From JARROD01 sp037384225 (GTDB taxonomy: Bacteria > Pseudomonadota > Gammaproteobacteria > Pseudomonadales > Cellvibrionaceae), in the NCBI GenBank assembly GCA_037384225.1, contig JARROD010000038.1, forward strand, positions 1 to 35,062: a DNA stretch of 35,062 bases, read 5' to 3'. The first letter of the stretch is position 1; each line of letters begins with the position of its first letter. The position numbers and the translations under genes were made by a program. Below the pieces are notes generated by a model, which ran no database searches, was not told the origin of the DNA, and saw nothing but the letters and a program-made list of their open reading frames with translations. Below are positions 1 to 8,500 of the stretch, piece after piece.

Positions 1-108
1 AGCAGGAATTTTAGGAGACGTTTCCTTGTTTGGAGCTGAAAAATATATTTTTTAACCTGCCGCCAATTTAAAATATTTTTTTCTTTTGGTATATTTGGTC
101 TAATTCAA

Positions 109-196
109 TAACTTCCCAATAACCCGGGGTATTTGTGCCTTCGATCCGGTGGCCATCCGCCTGACATTGCGCCAATCCAGCATTATTGAGGGTTAC
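109..196. repeat. Family A palindromic repeat, copy 1
   Basis: The left arm (109-130) matches the arm at 10771-10792 at 21 of 22 positions. The right side carries TTATTGAG (about 184-191), the complement of the CTCAATAA core of the arms. The element sits in the leader of iolB and runs up to about 100 bases before its start codon. It resembles the complete copy at 12789-12843 but has a longer, different centre. The right boundary is approximate. Confidence 0.55.
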
Positions 197-295
197 CTAA
201 TTCCATACATTCCGAATGGTCTCATTGAAATAGAGGTCGCTCTGGGGGAAAATAAAATCTTTGTGGTACGCCAATGGTGTGCAAGGAGTTATCTT

Positions 296-1117
296 ATGCC
301 TCAACTGCTTTCCAAATGTCGGTCGAAGGACGCGTCGGGCCTGGTTCAAGACATCCGCCCGGAATCGGCTGGCTGGCATTATGTGGGGTTTCAGGTATTT
401 GAACTCAAAGCGGGACAGTCTCTGAAACAGGAAACCGCCGGCCAGGAAGTCTGCCTGGTTCTGGTCGCCGGCAAAGCCAGGGTAAACACCCGCGAGCTGG
501 CGTTGAACGAGATTGGAGATCGCATGAGCCCATTCGAGTGCAAAAAACCCTATGCCGTCTATGTGCCCAACGATGATTATTTTGAAGTGACCGCAACCAG
601 TGATCTGGAACTGGCGGTCTGTAAGGCGCCGGGTCGCGGCAATCACAAAGCGAGGTTGATCAGACCCGATGATATTGGCGCGGAATCACGGGGCAAAGGC
701 TTTAACCAGCGTTACGTACAGAATATTTTGCCCGAAGACCAGCCCGCCGATAGCCTGCTGGTGGTTGAGGTATACACCGACGAAGGTAATACCAGCTCCT
801 ATCCTTCGCATAAACACGATCAGGATCGCGCCCCCGAAGAAACTTATTTGGAGGAGACTTATTATCACCGCATCAATCCGCCGCAAGGTTTTGCCCTGCA
901 GCGGGTTTATACCGATGACGGCGAACTGGACGAATGCATGGCCGTGTATAACAAAGATGTGGTTATGGTTCCCAAGGGGTACCACCCGGTAGCGACGCTG
1001 GCCGGCTACAACAATTACTATCTCAACGTTATGGCGGGACCGGTGCGCCAGTGGTGCTTTACCTGGGAGCCGGCGCACAACTGGGTCAACGGTCCGGATT
1101 ATCCGCGCAAGTCGTGA
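296..1117 (+). CDS. iolB: 5-deoxy-glucuronate isomerase (IolB)
   Basis: IolB isomerises 5-deoxy-D-glucuronate to 5-dehydro-2-deoxy-D-gluconate in cytosolic myo-inositol breakdown, the step before IolC. The 273-residue product is the usual length for this bicupin (KduI/IolB) family. It opens with the family-like stretch IRPESAGWHYVGF. A probable metal-binding cupin motif, SYPSHKHD, lies near residues 167-174, followed by EETYYHRI and YHPVATLAGYNNYYLN near residue 229. The reading frame is open back to a GTG at 149, but ATG 296 follows an AAGGAG ribosome site at 282-287 and starts where the family starts, so the upstream 49 codons are rejected. The gene converges on iolD and has its own leader, which contains a family A repeat. 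Confidence in the function is high from motifs and from iolD/iolC next door. Confidence 0.93.
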   Translation: MPQLLSKCRSKDASGLVQDIRPESAGWHYVGFQVFELKAGQSLKQETAGQEVCLVLVAGKARVNTRELALNEIGDRMSPFECKKPYAVYVPNDDYFEVTATSDLELAVCKAPGRGNHKARLIRPDDIGAESRGKGFNQRYVQNILPEDQPADSLLVVEVYTDEGNTSSYPSHKHDQDRAPEETYLEETYYHRINPPQGFALQRVYTDDGELDECMAVYNKDVVMVPKGYHPVATLAGYNNYYLNVMAGPVRQWCFTWEPAHNWVNGPDYPRKS

Positions 1118-1191
1118 CGTTGAGGTACTTCTAGCTGATGCGCTTCACGGGCGAAGTGGTGCAAATTTTCATAACCCAATGCGGCTTTCGG

Positions 1192-3045
1192 TTACAGGTT
1201 TTCCCGTTGCCGGGCTTTGTGCGATTCGTATACCCGGCGCGCGGCGTCGACTTCGGGACGCTGTGAGATTTCCGGCACAGCCACATCCCACCAAGTGCCG
1301 CCTGCTTCTGTGGCGATCAGCGGATCGGTGTCGAGGCTGATGACATAGCTGATGTCGGAGGCTTTGGCGCGCGTCAGTGCCGCTTCCAGTTCTGCGATGC
1401 TCTTTACCTGTTCGGCGCGGGCACCGAGAGCGGCGGCGTGGGCGGCAAAGTCGGTTTTTGGGGCGCCGTTCGGCGCGGTTTTACAGTTTTGCAGCAGATT
1501 GTTGAAAGCGGGTCCACCGCAGGACTGCTGTAGCCTGTGAATACACCCGAAGCCGCGATTGTCCAATACCACGACGATGATTTTGTAGCCCAGCATTACG
1601 GAGGTGGCGATCTCGGAGTTGAGCATTAGGTAAGAACCGTCGCCCACCATTACGAAAATCTCGGAGTCTGGCTTCGCCATTTTCGCGCCCAGCCCGCCGG
1701 CGATTTCGTATCCCATGCAGGAGTAGCCGTATTCCATGTGGTAGCCGCGGTCGTAACGGGTGCGCCACAGTTTTTGCAATTCGCCCGGCAGCCCGCCGGC
1801 GGCGCAGACGACTATGTCTTTATCGCCGGCAGCGCGGTTGACCGCGCCCACCACCTCGCCGTCGGTGGGCAGCGCGCGGCCCCCATCGACAGTGGCCTGC
1901 TCCACCATTTGGTGCCAGCGATCGCGCAACTGGGCGGATTTTTTCACCCAGGTGGCAGCCGGCTGCCACCCTTGCAGGCCGTTGACCAAATGCGGCAGGG
2001 TCAGCGCAGCGTCACCCACCAGTGCCTGTGCCCGGTGTTTGACCGCATCGAAGGCGGCGACATTGATGCAAACGATCCGGGCTTCGGGGTTGATCATGGC
2101 TCGCGAGCCGGAGGCAAAATCCCCCAGCCGGGTGCCCACCGCCAGCACCAAGTCGGCCTCGGCGGCCAGGGCGTTGGTCGATGCTGCGCCGCTCACCCCG
2201 ATGGTGCCCATGTTTTGGGGGTGGTCCCAGGGCAGGGCGCCTTTCCCCGCCTGGGTTTCGCCAACAGGCATGTTAAAGGTGCTGACCAAGGTATCCAGTT
2301 CTTTGAGTGCGCCGGAGTAGTGAACGCCGCCGCCGGCGATCAGCAGCGGTTTCGCGGCTTGGCGAATCAGGGTGATGGCTGCTTCCAACTCTATACTGTC
2401 GGGGCTTTGACGGCGCAGAAGGTGCACTTTTTCGGCAAAGAAATGTTCCGGGTAGTCGAAGCTCATGGTCTGCACGTCCTGCGGCAGTGCCAGGGTCACC
2501 GGGCCGCAATCCACAGGATCCGTCAGTACCCGCAGGGCCTGGGGCAGGGAGGCTAACAACTGTTCCGCACGGGTGATGCGATCGAAGAAGCGGCTCACCG
2601 GTTTAAAACAATCGTTGGAGGTCAGCGTGTAATCGTGAAAGTTTTCGACCTGCTGTAGTACCGGGTCCGGTATGCGCGTGGCGAAGGTGTCGCCGGGCAG
2701 AAACAGCACTGGCAGACGATTGACATGGGCTACGGCGGCGGCCGTCACCATATTGGTGGAACCCGGCCCCGCCGAAGCGGTGCAAGCCATCATTCGGCGG
2801 CGGTTGTGTGTCTTGGCGAAGGCGATGGCGGCGTGGGCCATGGCCTGTTCGTTATGGGCGCGGTAGGTGGGCAGTTGCTCTTGTACGTGCCAGAGCGCTT
2901 CGCCGAGTCCCGCCACATTGCCATGGCCAAAGATCGCGAATACCCCGTCGAAAAGTGGCAGGCGCTGGCCCTCAATCTCGACTTTCTGTGCTGTCATGTA
3001 TTTTACCACGGCCTGGGCCATGGTCAGGCGAAGGGTTTTAGGCAT
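1192..3045 (-). CDS. iolD: 3D-(3,5/4)-trihydroxycyclohexane-1,2-dione hydrolase (IolD)
   Basis: IolD is a thiamine-diphosphate enzyme that opens the ring of 3D-trihydroxycyclohexane-1,2-dione to give 5-deoxy-glucuronate, the substrate of IolB. The 617-residue protein has the three-domain layout of the acetolactate-synthase superfamily. The N-terminal pyrimidine-binding domain has FGHGNVAGLGEAL and the glycine-rich TASAGPGSTNM. The central domain has LLIAGGGVHYSGA. The C-terminal diphosphate domain has the GDGSYLMLNSE cofactor motif. ATG 3045 follows AGGAAAAGCT and overlaps the end of iolC by 8 nt, so the two are translationally coupled. No truncation is visible. Confidence 0.95.
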   Translation of the reverse strand: MPKTLRLTMAQAVVKYMTAQKVEIEGQRLPLFDGVFAIFGHGNVAGLGEALWHVQEQLPTYRAHNEQAMAHAAIAFAKTHNRRRMMACTASAGPGSTNMVTAAAVAHVNRLPVLFLPGDTFATRIPDPVLQQVENFHDYTLTSNDCFKPVSRFFDRITRAEQLLASLPQALRVLTDPVDCGPVTLALPQDVQTMSFDYPEHFFAEKVHLLRRQSPDSIELEAAITLIRQAAKPLLIAGGGVHYSGALKELDTLVSTFNMPVGETQAGKGALPWDHPQNMGTIGVSGAASTNALAAEADLVLAVGTRLGDFASGSRAMINPEARIVCINVAAFDAVKHRAQALVGDAALTLPHLVNGLQGWQPAATWVKKSAQLRDRWHQMVEQATVDGGRALPTDGEVVGAVNRAAGDKDIVVCAAGGLPGELQKLWRTRYDRGYHMEYGYSCMGYEIAGGLGAKMAKPDSEIFVMVGDGSYLMLNSEIATSVMLGYKIIVVVLDNRGFGCIHRLQQSCGGPAFNNLLQNCKTAPNGAPKTDFAAHAAALGARAEQVKSIAELEAALTRAKASDISYVISLDTDPLIATEAGGTWWDVAVPEISQRPEVDAARRVYESHKARQRENL

Positions 3046-4828
3046 AGCTTTTCCTGTTGTTCCAGAGGGCGATCAGTTGGCGATAGTTCTCTTTAATGCG
3101 CCGAATAAATTCGTCGTCGTTGATTCGGTTGAGCATCCATTCGCGGGAGGGTTCCATAAAGATTGTACGCCCCACGGCAAACCCTTTGACGGCGTCTTTG
3201 CCGGCAGCGGCGTTGAACCCCTCCTGCAATTGGTCCATAGGCGCTTCCAGACCGAGAATCACTACTCCGTGGCAGTGTGGGTCGGATTCCTCGAGTAGCT
3301 CGCTGACGCGGTCCCAGCTGTGTGATGCCAGGGGTGGCAGTTTCCACCAGTCCGGTTTGATATTCAGGCTATAAAGGCGCTTTAAAGTGTGCAGATAGAG
3401 TTCATCGGATTTGGGCATGTCGGGCGGGAGGACTACCTCCAACAGCAGTTCGTGGCCGCTCTTACAGCAGGCTCGGTAGATTTCCTTCAGTTGCTGCTCC
3501 TGGTTCGTGCGCATCTCAGTGCTGTCTTCGGGGTGATAGAACACCAGGCACTTGACGATATGCTCCAGCGGCCAGTCGATCAGTTGGCTGCCGATATTGC
3601 CGTGCTCCAGGCGCAGGGGCCGGGAGCCGGGCTGTTCAATCGGGCGGGCAACCCACCAGCCGCGGCCAGTGACGGCGTCGAGCACATCTTTGCCGAAGCT
3701 GCTGTCCACAAATACGCCCACATGGTCCTTGGGTGGGGTTTCTTCGGCCACCTGCTCGGCGGCCTTGAGGATCAACTGTTTGAGCATCGCAATACAGGTC
3801 TTGGGGGCGCCGGTTTCCCGGGCCAGATTGACCAGTTGGCTGCGGTGATCGAAGGCCATGATATTGAGTTCGCCCCAGTGGCGATCGCGGGTAGTCACCC
3901 GGTGCAGGTGGTTTAGCCGCGGATCCAGATCCGGGCGCGGCACAGATTCGGCTCGGCTCAGATAATCGTCCAGTTCCTCTTTGCTCGGCATGGCCGGGGC
4001 GCAGCCGTGGCGCGATACGACCAAAGCGCCACAGGCGTTGGCGTAGCGGCAGCTCTGTTCCCAGCCCTCGTCGTTGAGATAGCCCCGCATCAGACCGGAC
4101 ATAAAAGCGTCGCCGGCACCGAGCACGTTGAGCACTTTCACTTCGACACCGTAGATTGTGAGGCCGTCGTCGAGACTGGCGGGGATATCTTTTTCGAACA
4201 CCGAGCAGCCCAGGGCGCCGCGCTTGCACACGAGCACCGCGTCGCTCACTGCCCGTACTGTCCGCAGGGCTTCCAGGGTATCGGTACTGCCGCCGGCAAT
4301 ATGGAATTCTTCCTCGGTACCGACAATCAAGTCGAAGTGGTGCAGTACGTCCTGCAATTGCTTTGTCACCGGGTCGGATTCAATATAGCGGGTTTCACCG
4401 TCGCCCGGGTTTGTCAGCCCCCAGAGAACAGGTCGATAGTCGATATCCAGCACCCGACCCTCAGCCTGGATGGCCATATCCGCGCAGTTTTCCCGGTAAA
4501 AAATCAATGGAAAGGTGTCAGTATCCTTGATTCCCAGAATCACCAGAGCGGTGAGGCGTTCCGGGTCTGTTATCAAGTGGCTGGTGTCGACTCCCACGCG
4601 CTGTAATTTCTCGCGCACGAAACGACCCATATGTTCGTTTCCGACCCGTGCCAGCATGGAGGATTTAAGGCCCTGACGGGCGGCGCCGAAGGCTACATTG
4701 CCGGAGGAGCCGCCCAAGTATTTGGCGAAGCTGCCCATGTCCTCCAGGCGGGAGCCCACCTGTTGTCCATAGAGGTCCACGGCAACCCGGCCCATGCAAA
4801 TAAGATCCAGGGCTTTGTTGTTGCTCAT
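3038..4828 (-). CDS. iolC: 5-dehydro-2-deoxygluconokinase fused to a DUF2090 domain (IolC), kinase domain shortened
   Basis: IolC phosphorylates 5-dehydro-2-deoxy-D-gluconate. In many proteobacteria the PfkB-type kinase is fused to a C-terminal aldolase-like DUF2090 domain, as here. Residues 1 to about 285 are the kinase (N-terminal GGSSGNVAFGAARQG, later the GAGDAFMSG anion-hole motif), and the rest, from about DRHWGELNIMAFDHR, is DUF2090. The 596-residue length is short for this fusion. After FYRENCADMAI the sequence jumps directly to RVLDIDYRPVLWG; from memory of the family, about 40-45 residues including a GTHFS-type stretch normally lie between. The frame is kept. ATG 4828 follows GGAGAATTATTT. 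It is first gene of the iolC-iolD operon. Kinase activity is doubtful if the deletion is real; the DUF2090 part looks intact. Confidence 0.88.
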   Translation of the reverse strand: MSNNKALDLICMGRVAVDLYGQQVGSRLEDMGSFAKYLGGSSGNVAFGAARQGLKSSMLARVGNEHMGRFVREKLQRVGVDTSHLITDPERLTALVILGIKDTDTFPLIFYRENCADMAIQAEGRVLDIDYRPVLWGLTNPGDGETRYIESDPVTKQLQDVLHHFDLIVGTEEEFHIAGGSTDTLEALRTVRAVSDAVLVCKRGALGCSVFEKDIPASLDDGLTIYGVEVKVLNVLGAGDAFMSGLMRGYLNDEGWEQSCRYANACGALVVSRHGCAPAMPSKEELDDYLSRAESVPRPDLDPRLNHLHRVTTRDRHWGELNIMAFDHRSQLVNLARETGAPKTCIAMLKQLILKAAEQVAEETPPKDHVGVFVDSSFGKDVLDAVTGRGWWVARPIEQPGSRPLRLEHGNIGSQLIDWPLEHIVKCLVFYHPEDSTEMRTNQEQQLKEIYRACCKSGHELLLEVVLPPDMPKSDELYLHTLKRLYSLNIKPDWWKLPPLASHSWDRVSELLEESDPHCHGVVILGLEAPMDQLQEGFNAAAGKDAVKGFAVGRTIFMEPSREWMLNRINDDEFIRRIKENYRQLIALWNNRKSYA

Positions 4829-4926
4829 AAATAATTCTCCATTAAAGGGCTGGCAAACCAGGATGCGCCCGTAGTCCGGCTATGCCCATGGCAGCCGAAA
4901 CTTTTTGCAGAGGCTGAGCTTATCTT

Positions 4927-4946
4927 ATTGAAACATATATTTCAAT
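4927..4946. promoter_or_regulatory. Candidate operator for the RpiR-type iol regulator
   Basis: ATTGAAACATATATTTCAAT is a 20-bp near-perfect palindrome (only one internal pair of positions breaks symmetry), about 100 bp upstream of iolC. It contains GAAA-N6-TTTC, similar in form to the GGAA-N6-TTCC motif described for inositol regulators of the RpiR family in rhizobia. Assignment to the adjacent regulator is inference. Confidence 0.5.
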
Positions 4947-5218
4947 ATTTATAATTATGGAAATTTTAAATCGACGACAAAGAAAAACCACCCAAACCGC
5001 GAGTCGCAGTTTTTTTGCAGCACAGAAATTATTTCAAAATTCGTCAAGTCAGTTTGATTACCGGTCAATGGTTATACAGAGAAGCTGTTGTACGTGAACT
5101 TGAAGCCATTCACTTGAAATGACTTTTGATCAAAGATGCGTGGGTCATTGGTAGAGAGTGCAAAATATCAAAAGGGATGTTGTCGGCGTTTTGTTTTCGA
5201 AACTGGCGACGTGCGTTT

Positions 5219-5247
5219 ATATCTAAATCTCAAACGCTTTGGGTGTA
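5219..5247. repeat. Family B element, isolated right end
   Basis: The sequence matches the right terminal repeat of the complete family B elements (CTAAATCTCAAACGCTTTGG), with GTGTA in place of GTATA at the outer end. No partner arm is visible to the left, so this looks like a decayed or solo end. Confidence 0.7.
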
Positions 5248-5299
5248 GACGTCGTGAAAACCCGACGCAGGTCCACTAAGCCTAACGTTTTCGCACCTG

Positions 5300-5363
5300 G
5301 TCAGACGGGCGCCTGGCCCGCTTTTTAATAGTGATAAAAGGGCCGGAAGTTATTTCGTGCACG
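5300..5363. repeat. Family C stem-loop repeat, copy 1
   Basis: It begins GTCAGACGGGCG and ends GTTATTTCGTGCACG, shared with 8501-8562. Between the two lies a stem formed by 5312-5319 (CCTGGCCC) and 5340-5346 (GGGCCGG). The stem sequence differs from the second copy but pairing is kept. Confidence 0.6.
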
Positions 5364-5424
5364 TCCCTAAGTAAATGTTGTGAACGATAGCGGTAAGCTG
5401 GAAACCGTGCCTAAATTTTTAAGC

Positions 5425-5523
5425 TATACCCAAAGCGTTTGAGATTTAGGTGGACGGAGCAACGCGGCCAGGGGCAAAAAGGGGCGTGCTCTGTGCACCT
5501 AAATCTCAAACGCTTTGGGTATA
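5425..5523. mobile_element. Family B MITE-like element, short complete form (99 bp)
   Basis: Two exact 28-bp inverted arms bound the element: 5425-5452, starting TATACCCAAAGCGTTTGAGA, and its reverse complement at 5496-5523. There is no coding capacity. Read on the minus strand, its first 70 or so bases match the left part of the 211-bp element at 13446-13656, so this copy looks like an internal-deletion form. The TA-rich ends suggest a TA target, as used by IS630/Tc1-type transposases, which is inference. Confidence 0.85.
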
Positions 5524-5689
5524 TACCTCAATACAAAAAATAAAATTTTTATTTCGAACCGTAATAGTTTAAGTTATCCCAGCTGTCAGACTCTGACATA
5601 AAACCTGGGAGTGGAATATATGGCATTAAAATGCCGGCACGAGGCCAGTTGTAATGATATTTTCAATATAGCCCTTCCCACATTAGCCT

Positions 5690-5703
5690 AAGAGTATACT
5701 CTT
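5690..5703. promoter_or_regulatory. Perfect 14-bp palindrome upstream of the regulator
   Basis: AAGAGTATACTCTT is fully self-complementary and lies about 20 bp before the regulator start, a position suited to autoregulation or a promoter element. The function is inferred from position only. Confidence 0.35.
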
Positions 5704-5722
5704 TTAATTGACTTATGTTGTT

Positions 5723-6583
5723 ATGACGATTGACCAAGAACGAGAAACGCTCGACGAGAAGGACATGGGGTGGAGTGATTTACAGGAACTGATCAAATCC
5801 CGCTACCCTTCTATGAGCAAGCGGTTGCAACAGGTGGCGGCTTATATACTCGAAAATCCCAAGATGGTGGCGTTTGAAACCATCGCGGTGATTGCCGAAG
5901 AGATGAAGGTACCGCCGTCGACCCTGATTCGCTTCGCTTCAGCACTGGATTTTTCCGGTTTCAATGAACTGAAAAACATTGTCAAGGAAGATATGCTGGA
6001 ACAGACCAGCAACTACAGCAACCGCATTCGGCTGCTGAGGGGGCAGGATGATTGGCACGGCGATGCACTTTTAAACCGTTTTGCCAAAGCCAATCGTGAC
6101 GCACTGCGATATATGGAAGAAACCATCTCCGAGGAGGACATCCATCGGGCCATAGACATGCTGGCGCAGGCCAAACATATCTTTTTACTGGGTAGCGGTC
6201 GCGCTTACACAATAGCGACCTATTTGCATTATGCCCTCAATCATATGGATAAAAAGGTGTTTCTGATCAGTGGCGCCGGCGGTATGTTTCGGGAGCAGTT
6301 ATCGAATGTGGAGCGCGGCGATCTGCTGCTGGCGGTCAGCTACAGTCCTTACGCTTCAAACACCTGCGAGCTGGCGACCGAGGCGGCCAGGAATGGCGTA
6401 AGTATTTTGTCCATCACTGACAGTCCGGTGTCGCCCCTGGCCAATATCAGTCAATTGTCTCTGGTTGTGCACGAAGCCAGAGTCGACGCTTTTCGCTCAC
6501 TGTCGGCTTCGCTGGTATTGGCTCAGGTGCTCGCCATTGCTTTGGCTGATTACAATAATCCGAACGCTCAGAAAAATGAATAG
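5723..6583 (+). CDS. MurR/RpiR family transcriptional regulator, probable inositol regulator
   Basis: This is a DNA-binding regulator with a sugar-phosphate sensing domain. The first roughly 85 residues form the RpiR helix-turn-helix domain (LIKSRYPSMSKRLQQVAAYI, then MKVPPSTLIRFASALDFSGF). A SIS domain follows from about residue 130 to 270 (HIFLLGSGRAYTIATYL, LLLAVSYSPYASNT, ILSITDSPVSPLA). RpiR-type proteins next to iol genes often control inositol catabolism, with an intermediate as effector; its position divergent from iolC supports that role. The frame is open from TTG 5708. I prefer ATG 5723, but no ribosome site is convincing and ATG 5765 is possible. A gene symbol such as iolR would rest on context, so none is given. 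Confidence 0.87.
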   Translation: MTIDQERETLDEKDMGWSDLQELIKSRYPSMSKRLQQVAAYILENPKMVAFETIAVIAEEMKVPPSTLIRFASALDFSGFNELKNIVKEDMLEQTSNYSNRIRLLRGQDDWHGDALLNRFAKANRDALRYMEETISEEDIHRAIDMLAQAKHIFLLGSGRAYTIATYLHYALNHMDKKVFLISGAGGMFREQLSNVERGDLLLAVSYSPYASNTCELATEAARNGVSILSITDSPVSPLANISQLSLVVHEARVDAFRSLSASLVLAQVLAIALADYNNPNAQKNE

Positions 6584-6650
6584 CCGGGCAGGAGCTATGA
6601 CGCTGTCGTTTTTCATGCGCAATTTAGGGTAACCCGATAGCGTGTGCATT

Positions 6651-6683
6651 CTTCTTTCTTCGTATTTTTTTAAAGAAGTTTTT
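6651..6683 (+). terminator. Possible weak terminator after the regulator
   Basis: CTTCTTT (6651-6657) pairs with AAAGAAG (6672-6678), followed by TTTTT. The stem is AT-rich and the loop is long (14 nt). It sits between convergent genes. Confidence 0.3.
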
Positions 6684-6748
6684 GCCGAGACAGTTTGTAG
6701 ACGGATATCAATACATACTTGTGGTATGCAAGTGTTTTCGCAATAAGC

Positions 6749-7864
6749 TCAAGTCTTTTCTCTACTAATCCGCTGCTTGATCTCTTCTGCGATTGCGAGT
6801 GACGCCGTTAAGCCGGGTGATTCGATACCAAACAAGTTAATCAGCCCCGCCATTCCATGTACACTCTGGTCCTGAATCATAAAATCACAGGCCGCTTCTC
6901 CAGGCCTGTGCAATTTGGGGCGAATACCTGAATACGCCGGCGACAGGGAATCATCCGGCAGGCCGGGCCAGTATTTTCGAATTTCGCTGTAGAACGATTG
7001 TATCCGGCCTGGATCGACATCGTACGCAATTTCGTTTATCCACTCTACGTCGGGGCCAAACCGGGCGTTGCCGCCCAAATCCAACGTTAGGTGCACCCCC
7101 AACCCGGCGCTTCCCGGTGCGGGGTAAATCAGGCGGCGAAAGGGTGAACGACAGCCCAGGGCATAGTAATTGCCCTTGGCAAAATAAACTGGCGGCACCA
7201 ACTCCGGATTCAAACCTTGCAATGACCGCGCAAAACCCGGCGCAGACAGACCGGCAGAATTAATGACATAGCGCGCCTTGAGTTCCATTTGCTGTGCTCC
7301 GCCCACCAGCAGTGATATACCGTTTCCCTCCCAGCGCCCGCTTATCACTGGCGAGGCGAACGCGAGCATGCCGCCCGCACTTTCAAAGTCTCCCTGTAGG
7401 CTTAACATCAATCCATGGCTGTCGATAATACCCGTGGAGGGCGATAGGATGGCAGCAACGCATTCGACTTCGGGCTCCAGATCCCGCGCCTGTTGTCGGT
7501 CGAGTAGGCGCAGGTCTGAAACGCCATTTACCCGTGCATGAGTGATAATATGTTTCAGTTTCGGGATTTGCTCTTCGCCGCTCGCAACAATCAGTTTTTC
7601 ACAGTTGCGGTATTGCACTTTACGCTCATCGCAATAGCGGTATAAGCGTTTCTTCCCCTCCACGCACAAGCTTGCCTTTAACGAACCCGGTGGGTAGTAG
7701 ATACCGGCGTGAATCACTTCACTGTTGCGGGAACTGGTGACTGTACCGATTTGAAGTTCACTTTCCAGTATAATGGTTTCCAGGCCTGCCCGTACCAGTG
7801 CGCGGGCAACTGCCAAGCCGACAACACCGGCGCCGATAACGACGCAGTCGATAGTTTCAGGCAC
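6749..7864 (-). CDS. FAD-dependent oxidoreductase of the LhgO (L-2-hydroxyglutarate oxidase) type
   Basis: This is a DAO-superfamily flavoenzyme. An FAD-binding GAGVVG motif lies at residues 11-16, followed by the RNSEVIHAGIYYPPGSLKA stretch typical of L-2-hydroxyglutarate oxidases and dehydrogenases. A C-terminal FAD contact region (SPAYSGIRPKL, then LINLFGIESPGLTASLAIAE) is also present. At 371 residues it is close to full length. The expected reaction is oxidation of L-2-hydroxyglutarate or a related 2-hydroxyacid, passing electrons to quinone or oxygen. The exact substrate cannot be read from sequence. The start is GTG at 7864, preceded by AGGAAG at good spacing. The quinone-reductase-like gene lies 24 bp upstream on the same strand, so the two may be co-transcribed. 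Confidence 0.82.
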   Translation of the reverse strand: MPETIDCVVIGAGVVGLAVARALVRAGLETIILESELQIGTVTSSRNSEVIHAGIYYPPGSLKASLCVEGKKRLYRYCDERKVQYRNCEKLIVASGEEQIPKLKHIITHARVNGVSDLRLLDRQQARDLEPEVECVAAILSPSTGIIDSHGLMLSLQGDFESAGGMLAFASPVISGRWEGNGISLLVGGAQQMELKARYVINSAGLSAPGFARSLQGLNPELVPPVYFAKGNYYALGCRSPFRRLIYPAPGSAGLGVHLTLDLGGNARFGPDVEWINEIAYDVDPGRIQSFYSEIRKYWPGLPDDSLSPAYSGIRPKLHRPGEAACDFMIQDQSVHGMAGLINLFGIESPGLTASLAIAEEIKQRISREKT

Positions 7865-7888
7865 GACTAAACTTCCTGTGGCATATTA

Positions 7889-8473
7889 TTACGCTGCGAT
7901 AGCCAGGTTACCGATTTTCTTCTTCACCTTTTTGCATTTGTTTTCGCTGACTTTCTCCACGAGACCAATCAACGTGCTTTTGACCGGGCCAATACCGCAA
8001 AAACGCAGGATATTACGTTCCAGACTTTTCAAACTGTGCGAACCATAGAACCAGCGGTAGAAAAAGGCGGGCATCCCCATAGTGACAATGATATGGGCGG
8101 ATTTTCCTTTCAGTTTTCCTTTGGAAATGTTACTGCCTGATGAATTCTCAAAGGCAAACCCCGGGCGCAATACCTGCTCCAGGAAGGCTTTTAGCAGTGC
8201 CGGCATGTCCCCCAGCCAGAGCGGGTAAATAAACACCAGATGGTCGGCTTCGCTGATGGACTTCTGGGCCGCCTGAATTGCCTCCGGTACTACCCCTGTC
8301 TCCCAGTCCGCTTGCGAACGCAGGAGAGGAAAATCCAGCTTGGCGATATTGATCGTGGTAACACAATGGCCCGCTTGCTCAGCTGCCTGGGTATAGGTGT
8401 CTGCCAACATATGATCAAAATGCCCACCTTCGGGATCGGGATGGCCCTGGATAATGGTGATTTTTTTGTTCAT
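7889..8473 (-). CDS. NAD(P)H dehydrogenase (quinone)-like flavoprotein, Flavodoxin_2 fold
   Basis: This 194-residue cytosolic flavoprotein has the signatures of the KefF/MdaB/NQO1 family: IQGHPDPEGGHFDHMLADTY at the N-terminus (FMN/FAD phosphate loop) and HLVFIYPLWLGDMPALLKAF in the middle. GMPAFFYRWFYGSH and an LRFCGIGPVKSTLIG stretch follow. Such enzymes reduce quinones or other electrophiles by two electrons from NAD(P)H. The C-terminus is unusually basic (KCKKVKKKIGN). ATG 8473 has a modest ribosome site (AGACAGGG). It precedes the LhgO-like gene by 24 bp. A family C repeat lies 28 bp upstream, in its likely promoter region. Confidence 0.82.
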   Translation of the reverse strand: MNKKITIIQGHPDPEGGHFDHMLADTYTQAAEQAGHCVTTINIAKLDFPLLRSQADWETGVVPEAIQAAQKSISEADHLVFIYPLWLGDMPALLKAFLEQVLRPGFAFENSSGSNISKGKLKGKSAHIIVTMGMPAFFYRWFYGSHSLKSLERNILRFCGIGPVKSTLIGLVEKVSENKCKKVKKKIGNLAIAA

Positions 8474-8500
8474 AACCCTGTCTTCCCCTTTTCACGTCTA

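Larger units (their letters stand above)
4829..5722. other. Divergent iolC / regulator intergenic region, repeat-rich
   Basis: No convincing gene lies in this stretch of nearly 900 bases. It holds, in order, a candidate regulator operator (4927-4946), a partial family B end (5219-5247), a family C stem-loop element (5300-5363), a complete family B element (5425-5523), the palindrome GTCAGACTCTGAC (5585-5597), a small hairpin GGCATTAAAATGCC (about 5622-5635) and the perfect palindrome AAGAGTATACTCTT (5690-5703) just before the regulator. Promoters for iolC and the regulator should lie here, but I could not place them confidently. Confidence 0.7.

Noticed and set aside
149..295. Extended N-terminus of iolB from GTG 149
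   Set aside because: It has no ribosome site, overlaps a family A repeat, and lies upstream of the family start at ATG 296, which has AAGGAG.
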